Source of the DNA: an uncultured Clostridia bacterium
GTDB lineage: Bacteria; Bacillota; Clostridia; Christensenellales; Borkfalkiaceae
DNA length: 64,000 nucleotides
NCBI GenBank assembly: GCA_947624445.1
Contig: CANQKF010000001.1
Coordinates: 89,204-153,203, forward strand
Direction of reading: 5' to 3'
The stretch's first letter is position 1. Every line of letters starts with the position of its first letter. Shown piece after piece: positions 47,762-56,126 of the stretch. The notes under the pieces are model-generated. The model ran no database searches, was not told where the DNA came from, and worked only from the letters and a program-made list of their open reading frames with translations. Both the position numbers and the translations under genes were made by a program.

Positions 47762-48729
47762 GATAGTTCCTCCGTTTTGCAGACCGTAAACTCCCCCGCC
47801 CGCGCCGTGACGGTGATCCCGCCGAGCTCATCGAGACGGTAAACGTCCTGCACGTATTCGGTGAGCCGCGCGAGCGTTTCCCCCGCGGGGTGCCCGTAGG
47901 GATTGCCCTGTCCGCAGGAGATGACGCCCGCCTCCGCGCCGAGCAGGGAAAACAGCTCCGCCGTGGAGGAGGTGCCCGAGCCGTGGTGGGCGACTTTGAC
48001 GACCTGCGTTTCATCGAGCCGCACGGGGAGCGCCCCGCTATCGAAGATCGTGCGGTCGATCCCGTACTCCGCCGCGAGCTGCCGTTCGCGCGCCGCGGAC
48101 GTATCCGCGAGCAATAAAAAATTCACGCCGCCCGCGCGGACAAAGAGCACCGCGGACGACTCGTTTTCCTCCGTCTCATCCGCCTTGTGGGGCGAAAGAC
48201 ACACAGCGTACTCCCCCGTTTCGCGGGAAATGCTGTCGTACCGGGTGAGGGTCTGCGTGGGCACGTTGCGCGCCGCGGCGAGGTCGAGCATCTCGCGGTA
48301 GAAGCTGTTTTGCGAGCCGATCACGGGCAAGTACAGCTTCTCCACGCGGAAATTGCGCAGGAGATCTGCGACGCCGCCGCAGTGGTCGACGTCCGCATGC
48401 GTCGCGACGACGTAGAGCTCTTTGGGCTTCAACCCCTTCAGATAGCGGGTCACGGCGGTATCGGAGAGGAAGCCGCCGTCGCCCGCGTCGACGACCAGAC
48501 AGGCGCCGTCCGAGAATTCGACGATCGTGCAGTCCCCCTGCCCGACGTCGAGAAAATGCACGCGTGCCTCCCCTTCTTGCCGCGCGGGAAAGGACTGCGC
48601 GGGGAGCATGCGCTCGAGGGGCGCGAGCGCCTCGACGAGCGCTAAAAGAAGCACGGCGGCCACCGCGACCGCGACGGTAACGGCGAGCCGTATCCGCGCT
48701 TTTACATCGGGATCCTTACTTCTTTGCAC
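47758..48729 (-). CDS. ComEC C-terminal-like metallo-beta-lactamase fold protein (GTG start)
   Basis: VHFLDVGQGDCTIVEF..VVATHADVDHCGGVADLL..VVKVAHHGS. Confidence 0.88.
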   Translation of the reverse strand: MQRSKDPDVKARIRLAVTVAVAVAAVLLLALVEALAPLERMLPAQSFPARQEGEARVHFLDVGQGDCTIVEFSDGACLVVDAGDGGFLSDTAVTRYLKGLKPKELYVVATHADVDHCGGVADLLRNFRVEKLYLPVIGSQNSFYREMLDLAAARNVPTQTLTRYDSISRETGEYAVCLSPHKADETEENESSAVLFVRAGGVNFLLLADTSAARERQLAAEYGIDRTIFDSGALPVRLDETQVVKVAHHGSGTSSTAELFSLLGAEAGVISCGQGNPYGHPAGETLARLTEYVQDVYRLDELGGITVTARAGEFTVCKTEELS

Positions 48730-49570
48730 GGCGCTTCTTCCCCGCGGCTTGGATCGCCGCCTTGATCTCCGCCATGTGCGCCCGCGCCTCGTTGTAGCCG
48801 ATCTCAAACATGGCGTCCATGGCGGCGTGGCTCACGTCGGTCGCGGCGTAGTTTTTGAGGTTGGGGCGGAGCATGATATCCGCGGCGGCATAGCCGCGCG
48901 TGCGGGCGTCCTCGGTGTAGCGGACCTGCGAGAGCGCGCCGAGCGCCCCGATCGCGCCCCCGATGAGGCGGGAGATCGCCCCTTTCTCCTCTTCGGGTTT
49001 GAGAAAGGCGGCGAGGTCGACGCCGATCACGAGATCGGCCCCCATGCCGCGGCAGACGTCCGCGGGGACGGCGTTGGAAAAGGCGCCGTCGTAGAGCTTT
49101 CTGCCCTCCCACTCCACGCCGCGGAAGAAGGGCGGGATCGCGGCGGACGCCGTGAGCGCACGGGCGATCTTGCCGCGATCGAGGAGCACGCCGCTGTTGG
49201 TCTCCCCGTCCGTCGCCCATGCCGCAAAGGGAATGGGCAGATCTTCGATGTTCCCCTCGAGATATTGCCCGAGGAAACTCTCCAAAAAGGAGAGATCGGC
49301 AAAGGGACGCAGGTTCCGCGCGAATTCCTTGCGGTTGAGGTTTTCGACGATGCCCGTCATATCGGCGGAAGTGAATCCCTTGGCGAGCAGCGCGCCGACG
49401 ATCGAGCCGATCGAAGCGCCCGCAACGACGCCGAAGGCGATCCCCTCCTCCTCAAACGCTTTGAGGACGCCGAGGTGCGCCATGCCCTTCGCGCCGCCGC
49501 TGCCGAGGGCGAGCCCCAAGCGGGGCGGCTTCCTGCGGAATAAGTTTTGGATGCGGGCAAAAAATCCCAT
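48716..49570 (-). CDS. patatin-like phospholipase family protein
   Basis: LGLALGSGGAKGMAHLGVLKAFEEEGI..GASIGSIVGALLA..DGAFSNAVP. Confidence 0.93.
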   Translation of the reverse strand: MGFFARIQNLFRRKPPRLGLALGSGGAKGMAHLGVLKAFEEEGIAFGVVAGASIGSIVGALLAKGFTSADMTGIVENLNRKEFARNLRPFADLSFLESFLGQYLEGNIEDLPIPFAAWATDGETNSGVLLDRGKIARALTASAAIPPFFRGVEWEGRKLYDGAFSNAVPADVCRGMGADLVIGVDLAAFLKPEEEKGAISRLIGGAIGALGALSQVRYTEDARTRGYAAADIMLRPNLKNYAATDVSHAAMDAMFEIGYNEARAHMAEIKAAIQAAGKKRRAKK

Positions 49571-49816
49571 TCGGTGCTCCCTCCGCCGCGTTGCGGACAA
49601 GTTTCTTTTCCTCTTTTATTTTACTCTTTTTTTCAAAAAATGCAAGGAGCTTTCCCCCATTCTTTGCATTTTTTCCGCGCTTTTCTCGGTTTCGGGCGCG
49701 CCCTCTGCGCTTTTTTCTCGGAATCAGCTCCAACAAGGGGAAAAATGGAAGCGGAACGGCCTCATAGACCGCCGCCCGCCGCGCTTTGAAAGCGCGGCGG
49801 GCGGCCTTTCCATCCG

Positions 49817-50647
49817 TTAAATTTCGAGCTCCATGCCGTCGTAGGCGGCGATCACGCCGTACGTCTCCTCCGCGCGCCGCAGCTCCTCCGCCGTCGGCGC
49901 GGAATTGTGCGAAAAGTGCGTGATGACGCGCTTCGTGTGCCCGTCCGCAAGTCCCATCGCTTCGAAGCGGGCGAGGGTGCGGGCGTTCTCGTCGAGCCCC
50001 ATGTGGCGGGCGCCCGCCGCCGTTTCCCCGAACAAAAAGGTGCAGTCGAGGGTAATGAGATCGAGGGGCGCGCCGCGGGCCTCCGCGAGCATGGCGTATG
50101 CCCGTTCGGGCAGTGCGCCCGTATCCGTGAGATGCAGGATGCGCCGCCCGCCGCGCTCGAGGAGAAACACGAGCGGTTCGCGGGAGGAATGGCAGGCGGG
50201 GAGCGCCGTGAGCTGCCACGGCCCGAAGGAATACGTTCCGCCCGCCGCGATGGGATGGAGCGCGATGCCGCGCCGCACCTCGGGCCGCATCTCCCGCCGC
50301 GTGCCCTCTTCGAAGATCTCGAGCGCCTCGGCGTTCGCGAAGATCTCGAGCATGGGCGAAGTAAGATCCCGCGCGTATTTGTAGCCGCGCAGCACGAAAT
50401 CCTGCACATAGAAGTGATCCATGTGGGCGTGGGTGACGGCGAGATAGCGGAGCGCGGAGAGATCCACCCCGAACTTCACCGCGTGATAATAGGCGTCGGG
50501 CGGGAAATCCACGCAGAGATCGCCGTAGAGCGTCTGCGCCCGCGAACGCACCTCCCCGCGCGCCCGTGCCCCGCGGCAGAAGGCGCAGTTGCAAAAGCAT
50601 GCGGGAATGCCCTCCGCGGCGCCCGTACCAAGGTAGAGGACCTTCAT
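49817..50647 (-). CDS. MBL-fold metallo-hydrolase
   Basis: LGTGAAEGIPACFCNCAFCRGARARG..YLAVTHAHMDHFYVQD..ITHFSHNS. Confidence 0.88.
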   Translation of the reverse strand: MKVLYLGTGAAEGIPACFCNCAFCRGARARGEVRSRAQTLYGDLCVDFPPDAYYHAVKFGVDLSALRYLAVTHAHMDHFYVQDFVLRGYKYARDLTSPMLEIFANAEALEIFEEGTRREMRPEVRRGIALHPIAAGGTYSFGPWQLTALPACHSSREPLVFLLERGGRRILHLTDTGALPERAYAMLAEARGAPLDLITLDCTFLFGETAAGARHMGLDENARTLARFEAMGLADGHTKRVITHFSHNSAPTAEELRRAEETYGVIAAYDGMELEI

Positions 50648-50648
50648 G

Positions 50649-51083
50649 TTATACCTCGAAGAGGATGGTGACGGGCCCGTCGTTCACCTGCTCGATGCGC
50701 ATATCCGCGCCGAAGATCCCCTTTTTCACGGGGACGCGGGCGGAGAGCAGAACGGCGGTGTAGTCGTAGAGCTGCGCGGCGCGCTCGGGGCGCTCGGCCG
50801 CGGTGAAGCTCGGGCGGTTCCCGTGCGAACAGTCGCCGAGAAGGGTGAACTGCGAGACGAAGAGGATCTCGCCGCCCACATCAAGCACGGAGCGGTTCAT
50901 CTTGCCCGCTTCATCCGGAAAGACGCGCAGGTTCACGAGCTTTTCCGCGCATTTTTTTGCCTGTTCCTCCGCGTCGCCGGCCTGCACGCCGAAATAAACG
51001 ACAAGCCCGCATCCGATCTCGGAGACGGGCACATCGCCTACGGAAAGCGCCGCACGCAGCACGCGCTGTGCGACAAATTTCAT
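50649..51083 (-). CDS. dtd: D-aminoacyl-tRNA deacylase
   Basis: MKFVAQRVLRAALSV..GLVVYFGVQAGD..ILFVSQFTLLGDCSHGNRPSFTAA. Confidence 0.93.
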   Translation of the reverse strand: MKFVAQRVLRAALSVGDVPVSEIGCGLVVYFGVQAGDAEEQAKKCAEKLVNLRVFPDEAGKMNRSVLDVGGEILFVSQFTLLGDCSHGNRPSFTAAERPERAAQLYDYTAVLLSARVPVKKGIFGADMRIEQVNDGPVTILFEV

Positions 51084-51085
51084 GG

Positions 51086-51649
51086 TTAAACTCTCGACAT
51101 GTACTCGCCCGTGCGGGTATCGATGCGGATGGTATCGCCCTCGTTGACGAACATGGGCACCTGGAAGGTCGCCCCCGTCTCCACCTTCGCCGCCTTGGTG
51201 ACGTTGGTCGCGGTGTTGCCCTTCACGCCGGGCTCCGCCTCGATGACTTTGAGCTCGACGAAGTTCTCGGGCTCGACGGAAAACGCCTTGTCGTAGAGGA
51301 AGCGTACGGTGACGATATCGTTCTCGCGGATATAGCGGAGGGCGTCCTCCACCTGGTCGCGGTTGAGGGGCGTCATGTTGTATTCGTCGTCCATGAAGTA
51401 GTAGAACTCGCCGTCGTTGTAGGAATAGGTCATCTTCTTGGTCTCGACCTGCGCCGTCTCGAGCTTGGTCGAGGGGTTGAAGGTCTCGTCGGAGAGGACC
51501 TGCCCCGTGACGACGTTCTTGAGCGTCGTACGGACGAACGCCGCGCCCTTGCCGGGCTTGACGTGCTGGAATTCGGTGACGGTGTAGACGCCGCTCTTGT
51601 ATTCGAACGTCGTGCCCTTGCGGATGTCGCCTGCCATGATCTGTGCCAT
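51086..51649 (-). CDS. efp: elongation factor P
   Basis: [47 protein letters not shown]. Confidence 0.97.
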   Translation of the reverse strand: MAQIMAGDIRKGTTFEYKSGVYTVTEFQHVKPGKGAAFVRTTLKNVVTGQVLSDETFNPSTKLETAQVETKKMTYSYNDGEFYYFMDDEYNMTPLNRDQVEDALRYIRENDIVTVRFLYDKAFSVEPENFVELKVIEAEPGVKGNTATNVTKAAKVETGATFQVPMFVNEGDTIRIDTRTGEYMSRV

Positions 51650-51668
51650 ATTTTTATCTCCTTTCTGA

Positions 51669-52718
51669 TTACAAAACGATCAAATTTTTCTCGGATCTCA
51701 TAAAGGACGCGGCCTTGCCGTCCTTTAAAGTCACGGTGTCCTCGATGCGGACGCCGAGCTCGCCCGCGAGATAGACGCCGGGCTCATCGGAAAAGACCAT
51801 GCCGTTTTCGAGCACGGTCTCCCCGCGGGGAGAGAGCGTGGGCGCTTCGTGGATCTGCAATCCCACCCCGTGCCCGAGGGAATGGGTGAAATACGCCGCG
51901 AGCCCGTGCTTGCGGAGGACGGCGCGGGCGATCTCGTCGGCCTCTTTGCCCGTCATGCCCGCGCGGAGTTCTTCGAGCACGCGCATGTGCGCTTCGAGCA
52001 CATGGCCGTAGATCTCTTTGAATGTTTGGTGCTTGCCGTCGTCGCCGAAGAGGAAGGTGCGGGTGCAGTCCGAGCAATAGCCTTCGTATTTGCAGCCGAA
52101 GTCGATGAGCACGGGATCGCCGAATTTCAGCCTTCTCTCCCCCGTCTCGTGATGGGGCACGCTGGCGTTCTCCCCGAACGCGACGATGGTCTCGAAGGAC
52201 GTCCCGCTCGCGCCGAGGCTGCGCATCCTGTATTCGAGCAGGGCGGCGACTTCCCGCTCCTGCATCCCCTCGCCGATCTCGGGAAGGATGGACGCGAGCG
52301 CGTCCTCCGCGATCGTGCAAGCCGTCTGGATGTGGGAGAGCTCTTCCTCCGTCTTTTGGATCATCGCATGCTGCAACGCGGGCATGCAATCTTTGAGTTC
52401 ATGCCCCGCCGCCGTGAGTTTGCCCGCCGCGGCAAGGTCGACAAACGGATAGGGCACGCCGATCGTGCGGTAGGGCGCGAGATAGCCATACGCCTCCTTC
52501 GCGGCGCCTGCGGCCACGCGGACCGCGCTCCCCGCGAGCGCCTTTTCCGCCGCCTCGAAGTAGCGGGGATCGGCAAAGAACACGCATTCGCGGTCGGTCA
52601 GGACGACGTAGCCGTCCGTCGAATAGAAATCCGTGAGATAGCGGCGCAAAAAATCGCACTCGAGAAAGAGCGCCTCCGCCCCCGCCTCGGCATAGATCGC
52701 TTGAAATTTGCCGTTCAT
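51669..52718 (-). CDS. Xaa-Pro aminopeptidase (M24)
   Basis: [55 protein letters not shown]. Confidence 0.94.
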   Translation of the reverse strand: MNGKFQAIYAEAGAEALFLECDFLRRYLTDFYSTDGYVVLTDRECVFFADPRYFEAAEKALAGSAVRVAAGAAKEAYGYLAPYRTIGVPYPFVDLAAAGKLTAAGHELKDCMPALQHAMIQKTEEELSHIQTACTIAEDALASILPEIGEGMQEREVAALLEYRMRSLGASGTSFETIVAFGENASVPHHETGERRLKFGDPVLIDFGCKYEGYCSDCTRTFLFGDDGKHQTFKEIYGHVLEAHMRVLEELRAGMTGKEADEIARAVLRKHGLAAYFTHSLGHGVGLQIHEAPTLSPRGETVLENGMVFSDEPGVYLAGELGVRIEDTVTLKDGKAASFMRSEKNLIVL

Positions 52719-52805
52719 CATATTCCCATTATACCAAGTGTGCGCGTTGAAGTCAACGATTTTCGCGGAAAAGACACATTTTCGCAAGAAAAAAGGCGGA
52801 AAGCG

Positions 52806-53021
52806 CTATTCCCGCCCGACGAGATCATCTAACGTTACGTCGAAAATATCCGCAAGCATGATGAGTTGCTGGATCGAAGGCTCGCTGTAACCCGTCTCCC
52901 AATGCGACACGGTTTTGAGCGTCGTATCGAGCGCCGCGGCGAGTTCCCGCTGCCCCATCCCCTTTGCGGCGCGGAGCAGTTTCAGGTTATGCCGAAATTC
53001 CACGTTTACAGTTCTCTGCAT
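52806..53021 (-). CDS. XRE-family HTH regulator (71 aa)
   Basis: MQRTVNVEFRHNLKLLRAAKGMGQRELAAALDTTLKTVSHWETGYSEPSIQQLIMLADIFDVTLDDLVGRE. Confidence 0.9.
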   Translation of the reverse strand: MQRTVNVEFRHNLKLLRAAKGMGQRELAAALDTTLKTVSHWETGYSEPSIQQLIMLADIFDVTLDDLVGRE

Positions 53022-53055
53022 TACTGAAAAATTTATCAAAATTTGAGAATTTTGC

Positions 53056-53084
53056 TTGACATTCTCATATTTTGAGAGTATTCT
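53056..53084 (+). promoter_or_regulatory. sigma-A-like promoter with palindrome in spacer
   Basis: TTGACA(53056-53061)-N17-TATTCT(53079-53084); TCTCA-TATTT-TGAGA in spacer. Confidence 0.7.
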
Positions 53085-53119
53085 ATCTATATTATGACCT
53101 ACCCTGCGATGAGGAGGAT

Positions 53120-53776
53120 ATGTTAGAATACAGGACCGTGCGCGTAGAACCGGATCAAGTGGATCGATGCACGCTGAAATTGCAAAAATTCGGATGGAAA
53201 TTGGAGCAATTCCAGATCGTTTACAACCAAACCCCGCGCGCCGAAGGGCAAAGCGCCCGCCCCGCGGGGGAGCAGACCGTCCTCGACGGATACGACGGCG
53301 AACGCTGGGAACCCCGTCCGCGGAGCAAGGCGGATCCCCCGCACTATGCCGTTCTGCGCTTCTCGCGCAACGCGGGCATGCGGAATTATGCCGAGATCCG
53401 CGATTTGGAGACCGAATATTGCGGCGTCGAGCGGGAACTCCTGCAAGCGCGGCACGAGCAGCGGCATGCGTTCGATCTCGGCGTCCTCTTGTGGTGCCTG
53501 ATCGCCGTCACGGTCGTCTCGGGTCTGGCGGCCGGCATCCTGCTGCTCCTCGTCCCCGGGACGCCCGCGGCGGTCTGGTGCGGGTGCGCGTTCGGCGTTC
53601 TTCTGATCGCCGCGATCGGGCTCGGCATGGGCCGCGGCAGGAAGAACCGCGCAAAGTATGATCTTTCCCGCGAAAAAGAGACCGAATTGAAGGGCAAGCT
53701 GGAAAAGATCCTGCAACGGGCCGCAGCCCTGATCCCCGAGCGCCCTGCGTCCCCTCCCCGCGCCGACGGGACTTGA
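53120..53776 (+). CDS. hypothetical membrane protein
   Basis: RBS GAGGAGG upstream of ATG 53120; MLEYRTVRVEPDQVDRCTLKLQ..; two TM segments. Confidence 0.75.
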   Translation: MLEYRTVRVEPDQVDRCTLKLQKFGWKLEQFQIVYNQTPRAEGQSARPAGEQTVLDGYDGERWEPRPRSKADPPHYAVLRFSRNAGMRNYAEIRDLETEYCGVERELLQARHEQRHAFDLGVLLWCLIAVTVVSGLAAGILLLLVPGTPAAVWCGCAFGVLLIAAIGLGMGRGRKNRAKYDLSREKETELKGKLEKILQRAAALIPERPASPPRADGT

Positions 53777-53824
53777 TCCCGCGCGCCGCAGAGCGATTTA
53801 TCGATATACGTCCCCCCACGAATT

Positions 53825-53912
53825 TGGGATCGGCGAGGCGCCGACCCCATCGCAGGAACCCCCCTGGCCTGCGAGAAAAAATGCGCCGACTGAAACCAGT
53901 CGGCGCATTTTT
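53825..53912. other. three consecutive hairpins ending in a bidirectional-type terminator
   Basis: TGGGATCGGCG-AGG-CGCCGACCCCA; TCGCAGG-N11-CCTGCGA; TGCGCCGACTG-AAAC-CAGTCGGCGCA with A and T runs. Confidence 0.7.
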
Positions 53913-53947
53913 CTTTGCCAAATTTACGCGGCGAGGCCGCGGAGCGC

Positions 53948-54814
53948 TTATCGGTGGGAGCCGCGGTAGAAAACCGCGAGCGTGCCCGCTCCCGAATGGG
54001 CGCCGATGACGCTTCCGATCATGTTGACGAAGATCGGGCGGTCGCCGTAATCGCGGCGCAGGAGCTTGATGAGGTACTCGACGTCCTCCTCGCAGTCGCC
54101 GTGGCTGATGTAGATGGGGTCGTCGGGGCCGAGGGTCTGCGTCGCGTTCATCCGCTCGACGAGCGCGGAGACCGACTTCTTGCGCCCCATCACCTTCCCG
54201 ATGGGAATGAGGTGCCCTTCGTCGTCCACATGCAGGATGGGCTTGATGTTGAGCACGGTGCCGACGAACGCCGTGGCGCCCGTCACTCTTCCGCCCCGCT
54301 TGAGGTGGTAGAGATCTTCGACGGTGAAGATATGGCAGATGTGGCGCTTCAAGTCCTCCGCATAGGCGACGGTCTCCGCAAGATCCGCGCCCGCATCCGC
54401 CTTTTTGACGATGTAATCGACCAAGAGCCCCTGCCCGTAGGAGGCGCAGAGCGAATCGACGACGGCGATCTGCACGGGATAGCGCGCCATGAGTTCCCGC
54501 GCCGCGACGAGATAGCTCAAATAGGTGCCCGAGAGCCCCGAAGAGAAGGCGACGACGAGCACGTCCCGCCCCGCCGCGGCATAGGGCTCGATGTGCTTCT
54601 CCGCCTGCTCTGGCGTGACCTGAAAGGTCTTGGGCATGGCGCCGCCCCGCAGCGCGCCGTAGAACTCCTTGGTATCGGGCAGCGGGGTCTCCGTGCCGTC
54701 GTACGTCACGCCGTCCATCGTGAAGCCGAGCCAGATCTTTCCGACCTCGTGCTCGGCGTAGTAAGCTTCGGGGAGATCGCTCCCCGTGTCCGTAAGGATC
54801 GCAAATTTTCGCAT
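53948..54814 (-). CDS. DegV family protein (second copy)
   Basis: MRKFAILTDTGSDLPEAYY..VVAFSSGLSGTYLSYLVA..DSLCASYGQGLLV. Confidence 0.93.
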   Translation of the reverse strand: MRKFAILTDTGSDLPEAYYAEHEVGKIWLGFTMDGVTYDGTETPLPDTKEFYGALRGGAMPKTFQVTPEQAEKHIEPYAAAGRDVLVVAFSSGLSGTYLSYLVAARELMARYPVQIAVVDSLCASYGQGLLVDYIVKKADAGADLAETVAYAEDLKRHICHIFTVEDLYHLKRGGRVTGATAFVGTVLNIKPILHVDDEGHLIPIGKVMGRKKSVSALVERMNATQTLGPDDPIYISHGDCEEDVEYLIKLLRRDYGDRPIFVNMIGSVIGAHSGAGTLAVFYRGSHR

Positions 54815-54892
54815 AATTTTTTCCATTCTGTCCACCCTTTCCCGATATTATATCACCGAGCGGCGGGAATGTCAATCGCGAAAAACATGATT

Positions 54893-55117
54893 TTACGGCA
54901 ATACCGTGAAATTTTTTACGCGAACGATGCGGCAGGTAAAGACGAGTTCGCGCGTCTCTTTGTCCTCCCGCATCGTGAGCAGATAGCCGCCGTCCGTCTC
55001 GAAATATTCGTTTGCGACCCGCTTGAAATCCTCGAGGGCGGCGCGGCGGGAGGCCTCGTTGATCTCCGCCTTGTCCCGCTCGAGAAGTTTCATGAGCCGC
55101 GCCCTGTCGTGCTTCAT
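54893..55117 (-). CDS. MinE-like cell division topological factor (74 aa, divergent)
   Basis: MKHDRARLMKLLERDKAEINEASRRAALEDFKRVANEYFETDGGYLLTMREDKETRELVFTCRIVRVKNFTVLP; ATGA overlap with minD. Confidence 0.6.
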   Translation of the reverse strand: MKHDRARLMKLLERDKAEINEASRRAALEDFKRVANEYFETDGGYLLTMREDKETRELVFTCRIVRVKNFTVLP

Positions 55118-55848
55118 TGTCTCCACCTCCGCAGAATGCCCGAGACCCCGCGTTTTTCCTCGCGCGGGAGAAAGGTCTCGGCGAGGGCGCGGAAGGCGCG
55201 GGAGCGCTCGGTCACGTTGTCTAAAAAGAGTTTGTCCTCCTCGGGGATCACGGCGACGACGGGCAGCCGCAGCGTGTGGGCGATCTCCTCGCGGCTCAAA
55301 ATCTCCCCCTTGCGCAAGAGATCCCGCTTCACGAGATTGACGACGAGCCCCGTCGAAGTGAGTTTGTAGCTCTGCAAAATGCCCGCAACGCGGTCGGCGT
55401 CGCGCATGGCGGAGATGTGCGGCGTCGTGACGATGAGCGCCTCCTCGGCGCAGGACGCCGCGCGGTGGAAGCCCTCCTCGATGCCCGCGGGGGAATCGAT
55501 CAGGATGTAATCGAACTGCGGCGCAAAGGAATCGATGACGAGCCGCACCGCCTGCGGGGAGATGTAGCGCTCGGAGACGCGGTTGGAGGCGAGCGTGTAG
55601 AGCGTGGGATAGCGCGGGTGCTTGACGAGCGTCTGCCGCGCGCGGCAGCGCCCCTCCACGGCGTCGAGCACATCGTAGGTCGCGAGCGACTCCACGCCGA
55701 GCACGACGTCTACGTTGTTGAGCCCGAAATCGAGATCGCACACCGCCGTGCGGAACCCCCGCCGCGCGAGCTGCACGGCAAGGTTGCAGCACACCGTCGT
55801 CTTGCCGACGCCGCCCTTGCCCGACGTGATCACGATCTTCCTTGCCAT
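55114..55848 (-). CDS. minD: septum site-determining protein MinD
   Basis: KIVITSGKGGVGKTTVCCNLAVQLARRG..VCDLDFGLNNVDVVLG..IDSPAGIEEGF. Confidence 0.95.
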   Translation of the reverse strand: MARKIVITSGKGGVGKTTVCCNLAVQLARRGFRTAVCDLDFGLNNVDVVLGVESLATYDVLDAVEGRCRARQTLVKHPRYPTLYTLASNRVSERYISPQAVRLVIDSFAPQFDYILIDSPAGIEEGFHRAASCAEEALIVTTPHISAMRDADRVAGILQSYKLTSTGLVVNLVKRDLLRKGEILSREEIAHTLRLPVVAVIPEEDKLFLDNVTERSRAFRALAETFLPREEKRGVSGILRRWRQ

Positions 55849-55968
55849 GCCATCCTCCGCGCGCGCATTTTGCAGAAATCATACGCCTTATTCCAAACAG
55901 ATGCGGGGGAACGTATGTCGAAATTCCGCGAATTTCGGGGAATCTGTTTCGCCCCCTTATTTTTGCGC

Positions 55969-56008
55969 AAAAAAGAGAGGACCGATCAAGTTCGGTCCTC
56001 TCTTTTTT
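55969..56008 (-). terminator. intrinsic terminator after ABC transporter operon
   Basis: AAAAAAGAGAGGACCGA-TCAAGT-TCGGTCCTCTCTTTTTT. Confidence 0.85.
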
Positions 56009-56078
56009 CCTTTTTCAGCAGGGCGCGGAGATAGGCTTCGTACTCCGCGTCGGTCAGCTTTCTGATCTTCTTTTTCAT
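55986..56078 (-). CDS. possible 30-aa ORF whose 3' end lies in the terminator stem
   Basis: MKKKIRKLTDAEYEAYLRALLKKEKREDRT; ATG 56078, TGA 55986-55988. Confidence 0.4.
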   Translation of the reverse strand: MKKKIRKLTDAEYEAYLRALLKKEKREDRT

Positions 56079-56126
56079 GCCGCACCCCTCTGCGTTTTCT
56101 TACAGTATGGGCGAAGCGCGGAAAAG

